The notes under the pieces are model-generated. The model saw only the letters and a list, made by a program, of their open reading frames with translations. It was not told the DNA's origin and ran no database searches. Below are positions 63,612 to 64,000 of a stretch of 64,000 nucleotides of DNA, piece after piece. The DNA is from JAKZVK01 sp965248255 (GTDB lineage: Bacteria; Acidobacteriota; Terriglobia; Bryobacterales; UBA6623): contig CBDFIW010000004.1 in assembly GCA_965248255.1 (NCBI GenBank), positions 1,426,001 to 1,490,000 of the forward strand, in the 5' to 3' direction. Positions within the stretch are counted from its first letter, which is position 1. Every line of letters starts with the position of its first letter. Both the position numbers and the translations under genes were made by a program.

Positions 63612-64000
63612 CTACTCATCGCGCGTGCGGCCGACCAACGATACAGCCTGCGTAATCATCAAACCCACTCCTGCGAGCAAGACGGAGGAACCAATCTGCA
63701 CCTCCTCGGGGGCGAACCTCTCGATCGGGTAGTCCTTCGGGTCGAGAGCGGCGACTAGCTCCTCGGTCATGACGCGGCCCTTGACCGTCGCTCCCGGCTC
63801 CGGCCGAACCCCTTGCTGAAAGGGCCACAACCCCAGCACCGCCCCCAGCAGCAGGCCCAGCAGAACACCGAGTGCCGCCTTCTCAAAACGCGCCATCAGC
63901 CAGCGCATCAGGTTGCTGATGCCCGCCACGCCCGCAACTATCCCGATCGCCAGCGGAACCAAGATCGACACCGGCCCTTCCAAGCGCTCCCACTCGAAGC
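63612..64000 (-). CDS. DUF368-like membrane protein, C-terminal part (runs off window)
   Basis: The visible 129 codons (open to the window edge) include ILVPLAIGIVAGVAGISNLM, RWLMARFEKAALGVLLGLLL and GAVLGLWPFQQG, which resemble the C-terminal half of DUF368 (helix, RWLLxxYxxxTLGFLLGLxxGSLxxLWPF). The last helix is SSVLLAGVGLMITQAV. DUF368 proteins are thought to be polyprenyl-phosphate or ion transporters; the link is from memory. The start lies off the window; the TTG at 63983 is only an internal codon since FEWER precedes it in frame. Confidence 0.72.
   Translation of the reverse strand, partial: FEWERLEGPVSILVPLAIGIVAGVAGISNLMRWLMARFEKAALGVLLGLLLGAVLGLWPFQQGVRPEPGATVKGRVMTEELVAALDPKDYPIERFAPEEVQIGSSVLLAGVGLMITQAVSLVGRTRDE

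Overview
The window looks like GC-rich chromosomal DNA of an Acidobacteriota member, most likely of the Bryobacterales/Solibacter type. This is inferred from the gene mix: PD40/TolB beta-propeller proteins with winged-helix or Ser/Thr kinase partners, NIPSNAP proteins, many secreted proteins with twin-arginine-like or Sec signals, a BamA-like surface protein, an eukaryotic-like isoleucyl-tRNA synthetase and a very heavy insertion-sequence load. No rRNA, phage or plasmid backbone is seen. One tRNA (Arg, anticodon TCG) is present at 37815-37891.

Layout. 1-3.4 kb: edge of an IS630 element, a BamA-like barrel and a frameshifted kinase-fold-like gene. 4-8.5 kb: a DUF5996 gene, a pristine IS1595 element with 8-bp target duplication, an LtrA-like membrane protein, an internally deleted group II intron and a transposase scrap. 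8.5-14.7 kb: secreted carbohydrate-related proteins (beta-propeller glycosidase-like, mannonate dehydratase-like, LamG/putative-Ig) with a mosaic of broken gene pieces between them. 16-17.7 kb: a two-gene glycine betaine synthesis operon (glycine/sarcosine then sarcosine/dimethylglycine methyltransferase). 17.7-20.3 kb: two IS630 elements and debris. 20.6-37.9 kb: the quiet housekeeping core, with a GT39-like glycosyltransferase, NIPSNAP protein, hemL, a lipoprotein, an epimerase plus DapA-like pair, ileS, hicBA, an orphan vapB, an amidohydrolase, a GNAT, an OmpA protein and tRNA-Arg. 37.9-42.4 kb: a surface-polysaccharide-type cluster (2OG-Fe oxygenase, two glycosyltransferases, hexapeptide acyltransferase). 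43.6-50.2 kb: an M14 peptidase, a broken SelA-like gene, a gltX mini-remnant and a carbamoyltransferase. 50.5-61.2 kb: an insertion-sequence graveyard. 61.4-64 kb: a small unknown gene, a calcium/sodium antiporter and a DUF368 protein running off the end.

Mobile DNA. Five copies of one IS630 element (type A, 1,164 bp, TA target; one cut by the edge, one with a 290-bp deletion, one with a 1-bp deletion, two intact), three copies of a second IS630 element (type B, 1,094 bp, two frames joined across an A8 slippery run), one IS1595, one full and two partial IS1380 elements, an IS3 element abutting one of the IS1380 partials, a group II intron remnant and a 141-bp MITE-like palindrome.

The best-supported unusual findings are: (1) a single PD40 gene, now in four pieces, carrying two type-B IS630 copies and the MITE, where removal of each insertion with one TA restores the reading frame exactly; (2) a 51-codon gltX remnant that joins the GluRS N-terminus to its extreme C-terminus in frame; (3) paired REP-like palindromes on both sides of the GT39 gene; (4) a family of HxDxxxxN...DFG proteins next to BamA. 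Many single-base indels lie in or next to G/C runs, so some of the 'pseudogenes' could be sequencing errors.
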